A stretch of 64,000 nucleotides of DNA, from positions 108,706 through 172,705 of the forward strand of contig CAYRHJ010000026.1 of assembly GCA_964424105.1 (NCBI GenBank). Direction: 5' to 3'. Below, piece by piece: positions 7,787 to 16,781 of the stretch. The notes under the pieces are model-generated. The model saw nothing but the letters and a program-made list of their open reading frames with translations, was not told the origin of the DNA and ran no database searches. Each line of letters opens with the position of its first letter. The stretch's first letter is position 1. The position numbers were made by a program, and so were the translations under genes. Source of the DNA: CAYRHJ01 sp964424105. GTDB lineage: Bacteria; Planctomycetota; Phycisphaerae; UBA1845.

Positions 7787-8455
7787 ATGCAGCGAATGAT
7801 GACGACGATCGCAGTTCTGGGAACGTTTGGCGCCCTGTTGGGCACAACCGGTTGCAACGATCAACTCAAAGCCAAGGAGGCTCAGTTGGCCCTGATCGAG
7901 GACGCCAATCGTCGCCTCACCGAAGACTTGGCCAACTCCCAGCAGACCATTGATGAATTGAATCGTCAACGCAGTAGCCTCAATCAGCAGTTGCTCGCAG
8001 CCCACGGCGACCTCTCCCGCCTTCAAGGCGAGTTGGCCAATCAGCCTGAACCGGCCGTTCCGGATGGGTGGCAGGCCGTGCCGGGCGGCGCCATGATCGC
8101 CATCGAGGGCAGCGTCTTGTTCGCCTCGGGTAAACCGGATCTGCGCGCCGAGGGCAAAACCGCCTTGGACGCGATTGCCAGTGCCATCCAAGGTCAATAT
8201 GAACAAAAAGACATATTTGTCTTTGGCCACACGGATGATCAGCCCATCGTCAAGAGCGGATGGAAGGACAATTTCGAATTGAGCGCACAACGGGCGCTGA
8301 GCGTTGTGCGACATCTGGCCGAACGGAATATCAGTCCTTCTAGATTGGTCGCTTGCGGCGCCGGTGAGCATCGGCCTCGCGTTCCCAACAGCGGCGCGAG
8401 CAATCGCGCTTCCAATAGACGTGTGGAGATCTTCGCCGTCGAGCCAATCAAATAG
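7787..8455 (+). CDS. OmpA/MotB-domain peptidoglycan-binding protein
   Basis: 222-residue exported protein. The N-terminus (MQRMMTTIAVLGTFGALL then GTTGCND) looks like a lipoprotein signal, although Thr at -3 makes the lipobox imperfect. Residues 25-85 are Gln/Glu/Leu-rich and should form a periplasmic coiled coil. The C-terminal half is an OmpA domain (MIAIEGSVLFASGKPDL, FVFGHTDDQPI, NFELSAQRALSVVRHL, SNRASNRRVEIF) with the conserved Asp and Arg that grip diaminopimelate. Such proteins tether the outer membrane to peptidoglycan. The start is set by the strong GGGGGAGGA. It follows the LapA-like gene by 76 bp in the same direction. Confidence 0.85.
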   Translation: MQRMMTTIAVLGTFGALLGTTGCNDQLKAKEAQLALIEDANRRLTEDLANSQQTIDELNRQRSSLNQQLLAAHGDLSRLQGELANQPEPAVPDGWQAVPGGAMIAIEGSVLFASGKPDLRAEGKTALDAIASAIQGQYEQKDIFVFGHTDDQPIVKSGWKDNFELSAQRALSVVRHLAERNISPSRLVACGAGEHRPRVPNSGASNRASNRRVEIFAVEPIK

Positions 8456-8524
8456 CGCGACCCGCTGCGTTCCCTAATTTCGGATCGTGCCGTTGCGACG
8501 CACCATCCGGACGCATCGAAGGCC

Positions 8525-8562
8525 GGGTGGCCCGCCTCCTTTGGAGGTGGGGGAGCCGATGA
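8525..8562 (+). repeat. Family B repeat, copy 2
   Basis: Short version of family B: GGGTGGCCCGCCTCC, then the hairpin loop and GGGAGCCGATGA. It is followed directly by a family D segment. Confidence 0.8.
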
Positions 8563-8565
8563 TAA

Positions 8566-8617
8566 GCGTTCGGAGAATCTCGAACACGCCAGCCAACTGC
8601 GGCTTCATCATCGCCAC
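8566..8617 (+). repeat. Family D repeat, copy 1
   Basis: A 52-bp segment containing TTCGGAGAAT and ending CATCATCGCCAC. It matches 23840-23891 at about 44 of 52 positions. In both places it sits just downstream of a palindrome ending in CGATGA. Confidence 0.7.
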
Positions 8618-8639
8618 GTTTCACCGTTGATTCGTGCCG

Positions 8640-9884
8640 TCACGCGCACGGGGGCATTGCAAACACCGCCGCCGGGCTGAATCGACCATCCGCCGATTCG
8701 TCATTCATGCAGTGGAGCAGCCTTCCGACCGTGGAATGGCCCACCCGGCCCGCCCACGTCAACGGCCCCTCCGGATAGTTCGTACCCAGTTTCATCGCCG
8801 TGTCGATGTCTTCCGCCGACGCAACTGCTTCCTGCAACGTTAGCGACGCTTCATTCATGACCGTCGTCAGAATTCTCGCGAACGCGTAGCGCTGCCGAGC
8901 ATGAACCGTTTCGTAATCAGCCGAGTCGCACAACATCGCCCCACGGACGAACGATTCAACCGCCGCGGACAGATCATCGGGCAAGCGGAACAGCCGCTCC
9001 TCGCCATCCATGTTCACCACCGGCGGATCAGATTCGTATCGATAAAAACCACTACCAGTTTTTCGCCCCAGCTTGTCTTGCTCGACCAGGCTGCGTTGCA
9101 CGTCGTGTGGCTTCAGTCGCGCCGGCTTGCCCAACTGCTCCCACACCGAAGTGGACACCGCATAATTCACATCCAACCCCACGAGGTCCATCAGTTGGAA
9201 AGGCCCCATGCGAAACCGGCCCAACGTGCGCATGGCATCGTCGATCGCCGCGATGTCAGCCACGCCCTCGTCGAACAGGCGCAGTGCTTCAAGATAGAAA
9301 CCGCGCGCCACCCGATTCACGATAAACCCCGGACTGTCTTTCACGCGAACGGGCGTCTTTCCCCACGCCCGCGCCGCCTCGGTCGCCCGCGTCAACGCCT
9401 CCTCTCGACTGTCCTTTCCCGCGATGACTTCCACAAGTGGCATGATGGGGGCCGGGTTGAAAAAGTGCATGCCCACTACTCGCCCGGCATCCCGCGTCGT
9501 CAACGCAATGTCACTGACTCGCAGCGACGACGTGTTCGTGGCGAAAACAGCATCGGTCGAGGCAACCCGTTCCAATTGCTGGAACACTTCGCCCTTGACC
9601 GCCAGATTCTCCACGACGGCTTCGATGGCCAACTCGATGTCGGCAAGATCGGCGATTTCAGATGACGCCGCAATTCGCCCCATCGCCTGTTTGCATTCTT
9701 CCGCCGACATCCTCCCCTTGTCGACCGATCGCTCGAATCGTTCCCGGATACCGGTCATCGCCCGATCGAGAATCTCCGAATTGACGTCAATCAGCCGGAC
9801 GCTGCATCCGCATACGGCAGCCACTTGGGCGATTCCCGCGCCCATGGTGCCTGCTCCGATGATCGCGATTCGTTCAACTGACAT
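8640..9884 (-). CDS. 3-hydroxyacyl-CoA dehydrogenase (PaaH/Hbd type)
   Basis: NAD-dependent oxidation of 3-hydroxyacyl-CoA (for example 3-hydroxybutyryl-CoA) to the 3-keto compound. The start ATG at 9882-9884 leads straight into the Rossmann motif RIAIIGAGTMGAGIAQ. TNTSSLRVSDIA, GMHFFNPAPIMPLVEV and KDSPGFIVNRV mark the NAD and catalytic regions. Two tandem C-terminal 3HCDH domains follow (about residues 185-280 and 315-405), making the 414-residue PaaH-like layout rather than the 280-residue Hbd. It is the last gene of the suf-oriented series, 35 bp after sufT, so it may be carried along by read-through. A functional link to Fe-S assembly is not evident. Confidence 0.9.
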   Translation of the reverse strand: MSVERIAIIGAGTMGAGIAQVAAVCGCSVRLIDVNSEILDRAMTGIRERFERSVDKGRMSAEECKQAMGRIAASSEIADLADIELAIEAVVENLAVKGEVFQQLERVASTDAVFATNTSSLRVSDIALTTRDAGRVVGMHFFNPAPIMPLVEVIAGKDSREEALTRATEAARAWGKTPVRVKDSPGFIVNRVARGFYLEALRLFDEGVADIAAIDDAMRTLGRFRMGPFQLMDLVGLDVNYAVSTSVWEQLGKPARLKPHDVQRSLVEQDKLGRKTGSGFYRYESDPPVVNMDGEERLFRLPDDLSAAVESFVRGAMLCDSADYETVHARQRYAFARILTTVMNEASLTLQEAVASAEDIDTAMKLGTNYPEGPLTWAGRVGHSTVGRLLHCMNDESADGRFSPAAVFAMPPCA

Positions 9885-9919
9885 GGATGGAAAATGAAAA
9901 CACCAGCGCCACCGTCGCG

Positions 9920-10360
9920 TCAGATATTCAATTTCAACCGGGCGGCTTCGGACATGCATTCCGGCGTCCAAGGCGGATCCCAAACTACCTCGACGTGGGC
10001 ATCATGGACGCTGGGAAGTGCGCGGATTTTGGATTCTACTTCACCGGGCAGCGAGCCGGCCACCGGACACATCGGCGACGTCAACGTCATGCGCACGTTG
10101 ACCTTGCTCTCCCCATCCACGTCCACGTCGTAGATCAATCCCAGCTCATAAATGTTCACGGGAATTTCCGGATCGTAAACCGTGCGCAGTGTTTCGATGA
10201 CTTCGGCCTTGGTGGCCTCGGATTGAATGCGTTGCACGGGCGATGGCTCCCCGCTCTTCGCAATGGGGCTTGATGATTCCACCGAATTGGAAGCGGTTGT
10301 CTCGTCTACGTCGTTCGGATGACTGTTCAACATCTGTTCCACCCCTTGCGATGTCTTCAT
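9920..10360 (-). CDS. sufT: SufT / MIP18-family (DUF59) Fe-S assembly factor
   Basis: 146-residue protein. The variable acidic N-terminus (about 50 residues) is followed by a DUF59 domain: VIETLRTVYDPEIPVNIYEL, GLIYDVDV, MTLTSPMCPVAGSLPGEV and VWDPPWTPECMSEAAR. The Pro-x-Cys-Pro cysteine and the second Cys near the end are the usual SufT residues. The family assists maturation of Fe-S proteins in organisms using SUF. The ATG (10358-10360) overlaps the sufU stop as ATGA, indicating translational coupling and settling the start. Confidence 0.9.
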   Translation of the reverse strand: MKTSQGVEQMLNSHPNDVDETTASNSVESSSPIAKSGEPSPVQRIQSEATKAEVIETLRTVYDPEIPVNIYELGLIYDVDVDGESKVNVRMTLTSPMCPVAGSLPGEVESKIRALPSVHDAHVEVVWDPPWTPECMSEAARLKLNI

Positions 10361-10809
10361 TCCGTGGTCACGATTTCGGGGCCCATGTTCATCGCAGCGT
10401 TGACCGTATGCCAGACCAGCGTCGCACACTTGACCCGTGCCGGAAACTTGCACACTCCCGAAAAAACCTCCAACTTGCCCAGCGCAGGCCCGTCGGAACT
10501 TTCAACCGCCCCACCCGTCACCAGACAATGAAACTTTCGAAAAATGGCCTTCGCCTCGTCCAACGTCTTGCCCTTCACGGACTCCGTCATCAATGACGCC
10601 GACGCCGTCGAGATCGCACAGCCACTGCCCTGAAATGTGGCGTCGCGAATGACGCCGTCTTCGACGTTCAAAAACACGGTGACGCGGTCACCACACAGCG
10701 GGTTGTAGCCATCCGCATGGTGATTGGCGTTTTCCAGTTCGCGGCGATTCCGGGGCCTCTTGTTGTGATCCAGGATGATATCCTGATACAGGTCGTGAAG
10801 GTCGTTCAT
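10357..10809 (-). CDS. sufU: SufU zinc-dependent sulfurtransferase / scaffold
   Basis: 150 residues. It accepts persulfide sulfur from SufS and passes it to the SufBCD scaffold. The zinc and catalytic ligands of the SufU family are visible: NPLCGDRV (C39, D41), GSGCAIS (C64) and RVKCATLVW (C128). The insertion before the last Cys that separates SufU from IscU is present. The gene overlaps sufS by ATGA on one side and sufT by ATGA on the other. The combination SufS plus SufU, rather than SufE, is typical of Gram-positive-like and planctomycete SUF operons. Confidence 0.94.
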   Translation of the reverse strand: MNDLHDLYQDIILDHNKRPRNRRELENANHHADGYNPLCGDRVTVFLNVEDGVIRDATFQGSGCAISTASASLMTESVKGKTLDEAKAIFRKFHCLVTGGAVESSDGPALGKLEVFSGVCKFPARVKCATLVWHTVNAAMNMGPEIVTTE

Positions 10810-12083
10810 TCCGCAAATACCTCCAACGCCTTCTTAACGCCCTCGACCAGCGCGTCCACGTCTTCCTTCGTGTTGTACAGGGCCAACGACGCACGCACCG
10901 TCGCCGGCACGCCCAATCGATCCATCACCGGTTGGGCACAATGATGCCCGGAACGAACCGCCACTCCGCGATGAATATCCAAGATCGTACCCAGATCGTG
11001 CGCATGGATACCCCGCACATTGAACGAAACGATCGCCGCCTTCGCCCGCGCCGTGCCGAACAGCCTGACCTCATCAATACCCGCCAGCCGCGCGGTGGCA
11101 TATTCCAGCAGTTCATGTTCGTAGGCTGCAACGGCGTCCATACCCACGTCATTCAGAAACTCGATCGCAGCCCCCAGTCCAATCGTACCGGCGATGTTGG
11201 GCGTCCCGGCTTCGAATTTATGCGGCACCGCGTTGTAGGTCGTTTTCTCGAACGTCACCGATCGGATCATTTCCCCGCCGCCCTGGTAAGGCCGCATTTC
11301 TTCCAGCAATCCTCGACGACCATACAGCGCCCCAATACCCGTCGGGCCGAACATTTTGTGACCCGTGATGGCCAAAAAGTCGCAACCCAGTTTGCCCACG
11401 TCGATGCCCATGTGCGGAGCCGCCTGCGCTGCATCGACGATCACTGGAACGCCGTGTTCGTGTGCCGCGGAAATCATCTCCGCCAGCGGGTTGATCGTCC
11501 CCAGTGCGTTGGAAACGTACGCGACGGCCACCATCTTCGTCCGCGGCCCCAGCAGCTCCACGTAGGCGTCAAGCTCCAATTCGCCGGCATCGTTGATCGG
11601 CACCACCCGCAGTCTGGCGCCGGTCTGTTCACACAATAGCTGCCACGGAACGATGTTTGAATGATGTTCCAGTGTGGTCACGACGATCTCGTCACCAGCC
11701 GACAGTCGCGGCATCAAAAATGAATAGGCCACCAGATTGATCGCTTCAGTCGCACCCCGCACGAACACGATTTCTTCCGCTGATGTCGCACCGACAAAAC
11801 TCTGCACTTGGCCCCGAACGTCTTCATAGGCTTTCGTTGCTTCGGCGCTCAAGGTGTGGACACTGCGATGAATGTTCGCGTTGAATTCACTGTAATAACG
11901 CGACAATGCATCGATCACCGACTGCGGCTTTTGAGACGTGGCCGCGTTGTCAAGATAGACCAGCGGCTGACCATTCACGGTCCGCCGCAAAATGGGAAAT
12001 TCGCGACGGATCCGCTCCACGTCGAATGACGACGTGTGGCCGACCCCAATCGTTTGTTGGCTTGTCGTCGCTGTATTGGCCAT
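10806..12083 (-). CDS. sufS: Cysteine desulfurase SufS
   Basis: PLP enzyme that converts L-cysteine to alanine and hands off persulfide sulfur for cluster assembly. 425 residues from the ATG at 12081-12083, which overlaps the sufD stop by one base (TGATG). YLDNAATSQKP, ATEAINLVAYS, TLEHHSNIVPW, the PLP lysine in TGHKMFGPTG and the active-site cysteine in RSGHHCAQP identify a class II (SufS/CsdA) desulfurase. A longer frame upstream would run back inside sufD and is rejected because the coupled ATG is followed by the expected N-terminus (FDVERIRREFPIL). Confidence 0.96.
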   Translation of the reverse strand: MANTATTSQQTIGVGHTSSFDVERIRREFPILRRTVNGQPLVYLDNAATSQKPQSVIDALSRYYSEFNANIHRSVHTLSAEATKAYEDVRGQVQSFVGATSAEEIVFVRGATEAINLVAYSFLMPRLSAGDEIVVTTLEHHSNIVPWQLLCEQTGARLRVVPINDAGELELDAYVELLGPRTKMVAVAYVSNALGTINPLAEMISAAHEHGVPVIVDAAQAAPHMGIDVGKLGCDFLAITGHKMFGPTGIGALYGRRGLLEEMRPYQGGGEMIRSVTFEKTTYNAVPHKFEAGTPNIAGTIGLGAAIEFLNDVGMDAVAAYEHELLEYATARLAGIDEVRLFGTARAKAAIVSFNVRGIHAHDLGTILDIHRGVAVRSGHHCAQPVMDRLGVPATVRASLALYNTKEDVDALVEGVKKALEVFAE

Positions 12084-13423
12084 CAACTCTCGAACAGCCC
12101 GGAAAGACCGTCTCCCCGCGGAAGACGCGACAAAATCAGTGAATCCAGATTCCGTCGCAAGCCTTCCACCTTGATTTGCCCGATACTCTCGCCCGCGAAC
12201 GCATAGACCAGCAGGCTTCGCGCCGCCTCCGCGCTCAAGCCCCGCGAACGCAGATAGAAAATCGCGTCCGCGTCCACTTGTCCGATGGTGGCTCCGTGTG
12301 TGCATTTCACGTCGTCCGCGAAAATCTCCAACTGCGGCTTGCTGTCTGCCAGCGCCTCATCCGACAAAATAAGATTCATATTGGTCTGCTTGGCGTCCGT
12401 CTTTTGGGCATCTTTGTGAACGACGATCCGGCCCGTGAAGACACTGCGACTGCTGCCGTCCAGAACGCTCTTGAAATATTCCCAACTGCGACAGTGCGGC
12501 TTGGCGTGCTCCACACGCAGATGATTATCCACATGTTGCGTGCCCTCGATCATCGTCAAACCATTGATCGTACACTCGCCGCCCTCGCCATCCATCACCG
12601 CGTGGAAATCATTACGCACCAGCCCGCCTTCAAAGTTTAAAACATGCGTGGTGACGTTACTGCTTCGCCCCTGCTGAATGCGCATCAATCCGATGTGAAA
12701 CGTCGCCGGCGATTCTCGAACGACCTTGTAATGGTCCAGCACGGCGTTTTCGCCCGCAACCAATTCCGTGACCGGATTTGTAAAGTAGACTCCCTCGCCC
12801 AATCCCGCGTAGGTTTCCACAACGCTGGCCTGACTGCCCGGCTCCGCCACAAGCAGAATCCGCGGGTGAATCATCATCGGCGCTTCGTCGGCAGCTTGAA
12901 CGAACATCAAATGAATCGGCTCATCCACCACCAGGTTCTTCGGCAGGTGAATGAACGCGCCATCCTCGATGAACGCCGAATTCAACGCCGCGAAAACGTC
13001 ATCTTGGGTCACGACGTAGCGGGCCAGATGCGGCTCCACGACGTTCGAATGATCGCGAATCGCTCGCGCCAGGCTCAGCACCTTCACGCCCGAAGCCAAA
13101 CGACCCACCGACGAAAGTTCACTTCGAAACTGACCATTCACAAACACCAGTCGAACGCCCGCCCCCTCAAACTCAAATGGGGCCAATCGCTTCGCCTCGA
13201 CGTCAGTCGATTGGCCGGCACGTTGAAACGCGGTTTGTGACAACGCCCGCAAATTCGTATATCGCCATTCTTCGTGCCGCGTGCTGGGAAAACCCAATTC
13301 CGCAAAACGCGCAATAGCCGCCTTACGCTTGGGCGCCAACCAGGAGGACTTCACCTCGGTGCGCTTCTCAAACTGTTCGAACGCCGCCAAAAAACTCTGC
13401 TGCTTTTGCTCTACACCAATCAT
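12083..13423 (-). CDS. sufD: Fe-S cluster assembly protein SufD
   Basis: 446-residue partner of SufB in the SufBC2D scaffold. RHEEWRYTNLRAL near residue 50 is the SufD N-terminal hallmark. The C-terminal half shows the SufBD right-handed beta-helix with KDAQKTDAKQTNMNLIL and DVKCTHGATIGQVD, where H near residue 384 is the conserved cluster-site histidine region. The gap of 157 bp to sufC upstream is unusually wide for this operon and contains no gene. The stop overlaps the sufS ATG. Confidence 0.95.
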   Translation of the reverse strand: MIGVEQKQQSFLAAFEQFEKRTEVKSSWLAPKRKAAIARFAELGFPSTRHEEWRYTNLRALSQTAFQRAGQSTDVEAKRLAPFEFEGAGVRLVFVNGQFRSELSSVGRLASGVKVLSLARAIRDHSNVVEPHLARYVVTQDDVFAALNSAFIEDGAFIHLPKNLVVDEPIHLMFVQAADEAPMMIHPRILLVAEPGSQASVVETYAGLGEGVYFTNPVTELVAGENAVLDHYKVVRESPATFHIGLMRIQQGRSSNVTTHVLNFEGGLVRNDFHAVMDGEGGECTINGLTMIEGTQHVDNHLRVEHAKPHCRSWEYFKSVLDGSSRSVFTGRIVVHKDAQKTDAKQTNMNLILSDEALADSKPQLEIFADDVKCTHGATIGQVDADAIFYLRSRGLSAEAARSLLVYAFAGESIGQIKVEGLRRNLDSLILSRLPRGDGLSGLFES

Positions 13424-13580
13424 GAATGTCCCACCGTCATCTGCTCACTATATTGTCTCACCGAAACGTCGCACTCGATCGACCAATTCATCCCGAAACA
13501 GCCGTCGCGTGTCACCAACACCCCGACTTCCCCTCCATCGCAACGGCAACCGCCCGCCCCCGACCGGTCCGGGAAATCCA

Positions 13581-14336
13581 TCAAGCGCCCACGGGCTGGC
13601 CCACCATCTCGGCGTAACCTTTTTCTTCCAATTCCAATGCCAATTCCTTGCCGCCCGACTTAACGATCCGCCCATCCACGAGCACGTGTACGAAATCGGG
13701 CACAATGTAATTCAACAGTCGCTGATAGTGAGTGACGACGACGATGGCACGCTCGGCACTGCGCATTTGATTCACGCCGTCCGCGACAACTCGCAACGCG
13801 TCGATGTCCAGACCGGAATCGGTCTCGTCCAGAATGGCCAAATTCGGCTCCAGCATGGCCATCTGAAAGATCTCCGCCCGCTTCTTCTCCCCGCCGGAAA
13901 AACTCTCGTTGATCCCGCGGTTCATCAGCGACAGATCAATGTGCACCACCTTGGCCCTTTCCTTGACCATGGCCAGAAAGTCCGCGGCATCCAATTCCTC
14001 TTGACCGTGATGCTTCCTCTTGGCATTGAGCGCCGCTTTCAGAAAATAATTCGTCGAAACCCCCGGGATCTCCACCGGATACTGAAACGCGAGAAACACG
14101 CCCTCGCGGGCACGTTCATCTGGCGCCATCTCCAGCAGATCTTTGCCCTGATAAAGCACCTCGCCCGCGGTGACCTCGTACGTGTCCCGCCCCGCCAACA
14201 CCTGCGCCAGCGTACTCTTGCCCGATCCATTCGGGCCCATGATCGAATGCACCTCACCGGCCCGGACCGTCAGGTCGATCCCTTTCAGAATTTCCCGGTC
14301 CTCAACTTTCGCATGCAGATTTCGTATCTCAAGCAT
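13581..14336 (-). CDS. sufC: SUF ATPase SufC
   Basis: 251-residue cytoplasmic ABC-type ATPase that drives cluster assembly on SufB-SufD. Walker A GPNGSGKST (about 34-42), signature FSGGEKKRAE (about 147-156), Walker B LAILDETDSGLD and the switch histidine in VVVTHYQRLL are all present. The N-terminus MLEIRNLHAKVEDREIL is canonical, fixing the ATG at 14334-14336. Upstream lies a 348-bp repeat-filled gap, so sufC may depend on its own promoter or on read-through from the rhodanese gene. Confidence 0.96.
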   Translation of the reverse strand: MLEIRNLHAKVEDREILKGIDLTVRAGEVHSIMGPNGSGKSTLAQVLAGRDTYEVTAGEVLYQGKDLLEMAPDERAREGVFLAFQYPVEIPGVSTNYFLKAALNAKRKHHGQEELDAADFLAMVKERAKVVHIDLSLMNRGINESFSGGEKKRAEIFQMAMLEPNLAILDETDSGLDIDALRVVADGVNQMRSAERAIVVVTHYQRLLNYIVPDFVHVLVDGRIVKSGGKELALELEEKGYAEMVGQPVGA

Positions 14337-14684
14337 CTCGTCTTTTCTCGCTTCCGATTCTCATCTTCCAGGGACTCTAGAACTTCTAACAATTTCAGCG
14401 ACCGTCACTTTCTGAACTGCGACCGTCACTTTTCGACCCGCGATCACCTCTTTCAGAGCCGCGACCGTCAGGGAGCGGTGGCCCGACAATCGCGAGAACG
14501 CTCACATACTACAGAGAACAGCAAATAGTGAACATCGTCATTCCGGCGAACGTCGCATACGTCATTCCGGCGCAAGCCGGAATCCAGCGTGTAGGCAAGC
14601 GTGGCCCGTTGCTGGATGTTCAATGGTTCATGCTCCGAGTAGTAACAAACACCCAAGTGGCGCGCAATCTCTTCCGGTTGCCGA
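14337..14684. repeat. Repeat-filled gap inside the suf operon (families A and C)
   Basis: From left to right it holds: degenerate partial family A copies (GCGACCGTCACTT and similar, 14397-14440); a full family A copy at 14456-14478; and a family C element at 14519-14645. The family C palindrome appears once complete (14563-14589) and once as a half copy just before it. The stretch preceding the partial copies (CTAACAATTTCAG) recurs before the family A copy at 30809. No gene is visible. Confidence 0.75.
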
Positions 14685-15221
14685 CTAATACCTCGCCATC
14701 GACGGTTCTATTTCTTGCGCCCACGCACAGATTCCACCAGACATACTGCGAACATTCGTGAACCCATGGCCAATCAAATACGACGCCGCATCCAGACTTC
14801 GAATCCCCACGTGGCAGTACGTCACAATGAACGTGTCCTTGGGCCAACTGGCCATCATCTCCTGAACCAGCGTCTGCGTGGCTGGGATCGAGCCTTCGAT
14901 CTTGGCGACGGCCTGCTCGTCCGCACCGCGCACATCGATCAGCCTCGGCGGGTTGTCACTGGCCAGCGCTTCAGAAACTTCCTTCACGCTGATCAACAGC
15001 GACTGCTCCTGCTCATGACTGGCTTGAATGTGGGCGATCACTTCGCCCACGTCTGCCACCTCATGTCGCTTCAACACGTCCCCCAGCCTCTCTTCCGGCG
15101 AAAACCCGCAACTGCTGCACCCGCCGATGTGATACTTCCGCATCAACGCCCGCTGCGCCCCGGGAAACGCCTGCAATGTCTCCGCCATTGTACTGTTCGC
15201 GCCAATCTGTGCCGTCGCCAT
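14685..15221 (-). CDS. DUF1858-rhodanese fusion protein
   Basis: 178 residues. Residues 8-70 resemble DUF1858 (MAETLQAFPGAQRALMRKY, then the Cys pair GGCSSCGF, then DVLKRHEV), a small helical domain often tied to sulfur or nitrosative-stress proteins such as ScdA. Residues 75-175 are a rhodanese domain with LIDVRGADEQ and the active-site loop CHVGIRS. Such fusions may relay persulfide sulfur, and the position inside the SUF operon supports that as an inference. The ATG at 15219-15221 is preferred over a TTG two codons earlier. Confidence 0.85.
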   Translation of the reverse strand: MATAQIGANSTMAETLQAFPGAQRALMRKYHIGGCSSCGFSPEERLGDVLKRHEVADVGEVIAHIQASHEQEQSLLISVKEVSEALASDNPPRLIDVRGADEQAVAKIEGSIPATQTLVQEMMASWPKDTFIVTYCHVGIRSLDAASYLIGHGFTNVRSMSGGICAWAQEIEPSMARY

Positions 15222-15278
15222 CGTCAACTACTCCAAACTGTCGGCCAAAGCGCCCGAATTGCCGTGCGGTGGCTTTGA

Positions 15279-16760
15279 TTATCCAAGCTCCGCGCCCCAA
15301 CGTGCGAGACCCCTCGTCACGCACGCTTCGAGCCAATCCGTAAACCTGCGCACGACGTTCTCACGATTCTCGCCATATGTAAACTCAAAAGGAGACTCCG
15401 ACAGCGGTGATATTTCACCGATCACTGTTTCTCCGGCTTCATCGGTTCGTCGAGAATAGGTCATACCCACACATGCGATGATTCCCGTATCTCCGCGCCC
15501 CTGAGCGTGTACCGAGAACAGAATCTCGGTTCGGACGTCCATCTGGATTGTCAAGCTGGCCCATGCCCGGTATGCGTGCAGATTCGCAAAGTAACCGAGT
15601 TTCTTGGCACACTGAATCGTCTGATGGTAGTTGTAATGCTCCTTCCCGCTGTTTCGCGGTCCGTCCGATGCATATGCCTTAAAGTCGCCTCCGCCTAGTG
15701 CTATAAACTCGCTGATTTCATTGGCCGCCTTTTCCAATCTCGAGAATATCGAACTCTGCAAGATGTCGCCCGTTTCCAGGACTGCCGTCTTTTTTGCAAG
15801 AATATCCGCTGTACGCCCTTCGAACTTCGCCCGAATGCTTGCCAGGACACCCACGTACTGACTCCGTTCCCGTAGAGCGATATTCCCGAGACTTAGCGCC
15901 TCTCGAATCACCTTGGCCTGGAGTCGTCCGAACAATGCCACAAGGTCACCGAGCTGGCCGGCATCCGCTTCACGTAGCGCGGCAAAATACGCCATCTTCT
16001 CTTCGCGCGTGACGACCAAGGGAAGCCAGTGTTCCTTTAGCAGTACAATTGTCGCCAGGCAACGAGCCATACGCCCGTTTCCGTCAGTGAACGGATGAAT
16101 CTGAACGAATCGATGGTGTAGCCAAGCCGCCTCGATGTTTGCAGGTACGCCGTCTGCCACGTGAATGGCATGCAATTCAAGGAGGCGTTCGATCTCACTT
16201 TCGACCTGTTCGGGCGGGCAAAACTCATATCGAAATCCGTTCGGACCTTCCACGTTGTTGGGCATCTGCTTCCACTTGCCGTGTGAAAGGAGGGGCCTCA
16301 CCGGATTACCCAGAGTATCACGCCCGTCATACGTATCTTGGTGCGTCGTTATCACTTGATGAAGTTGAAGCAAGTAATGCTTACTCAAAAGGCGATCACC
16401 TGCGACGAAGTTATAGAGTCCCTCTACGGCGGTAAACTGATCGTTAATTTTCTCTAGAACGACACTTGGGGCGTCGTCGACGTCCTCGTGCGAAAGTAAA
16501 GCGGCGTGCAACCCCTGCTCGATCAGAGTCTTGGTTGCGCCCGTACTGATGCGATAAATCTCCTCAATAGCTCCAGTCTCAATCGCCCATTGTCGCTTCA
16601 GTCGATCGAGGAAATAGTTCAGTGCACCGCGCTCCTCCATGTGGGCTTTTTGATCCTGCCAGACGGCAACCAGGCCCTCCGTCTGAGGATCCTTCAACGT
16701 CTCCCAATTTCTCGGAAGATCGTCGATCGGGCACCATTGGTGACTTTCAATGCCGGTCAT
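15279..16760 (-). CDS. Fic-domain protein (predicted AMPylase) in the suf operon
   Basis: 493 residues. Fic enzymes transfer AMP or other phosphate groups to target proteins. The catalytic motif HPFTDGNGRMAR at residues 222-233 is intact, with the invariant His and both Asn/Arg. TGAIEE at 62-67 resembles the N-terminal autoinhibitory (S/T)xxxE(G/N) helix of class II Fic proteins, but has Glu in the last place. A winged-helix-like region could occupy residues 290-370. The remaining C-terminus (about 370-493) is not recognised. The gene lies 21 bp after sufB and 57 bp before the rhodanese gene, in frame with operon transcription. Its base composition looks less GC-rich than sufB, consistent with later acquisition. 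Confidence 0.88.
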   Translation of the reverse strand: MTGIESHQWCPIDDLPRNWETLKDPQTEGLVAVWQDQKAHMEERGALNYFLDRLKRQWAIETGAIEEIYRISTGATKTLIEQGLHAALLSHEDVDDAPSVVLEKINDQFTAVEGLYNFVAGDRLLSKHYLLQLHQVITTHQDTYDGRDTLGNPVRPLLSHGKWKQMPNNVEGPNGFRYEFCPPEQVESEIERLLELHAIHVADGVPANIEAAWLHHRFVQIHPFTDGNGRMARCLATIVLLKEHWLPLVVTREEKMAYFAALREADAGQLGDLVALFGRLQAKVIREALSLGNIALRERSQYVGVLASIRAKFEGRTADILAKKTAVLETGDILQSSIFSRLEKAANEISEFIALGGGDFKAYASDGPRNSGKEHYNYHQTIQCAKKLGYFANLHAYRAWASLTIQMDVRTEILFSVHAQGRGDTGIIACVGMTYSRRTDEAGETVIGEISPLSESPFEFTYGENRENVVRRFTDWLEACVTRGLARWGAELG

Positions 16761-16781
16761 GCATAAACATCCGTGCCAACA

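Noticed and set aside
13281..14528. A 415-codon plus-strand frame
   Set aside because: Antisense to sufC and part of sufD; no recognisable protein features.
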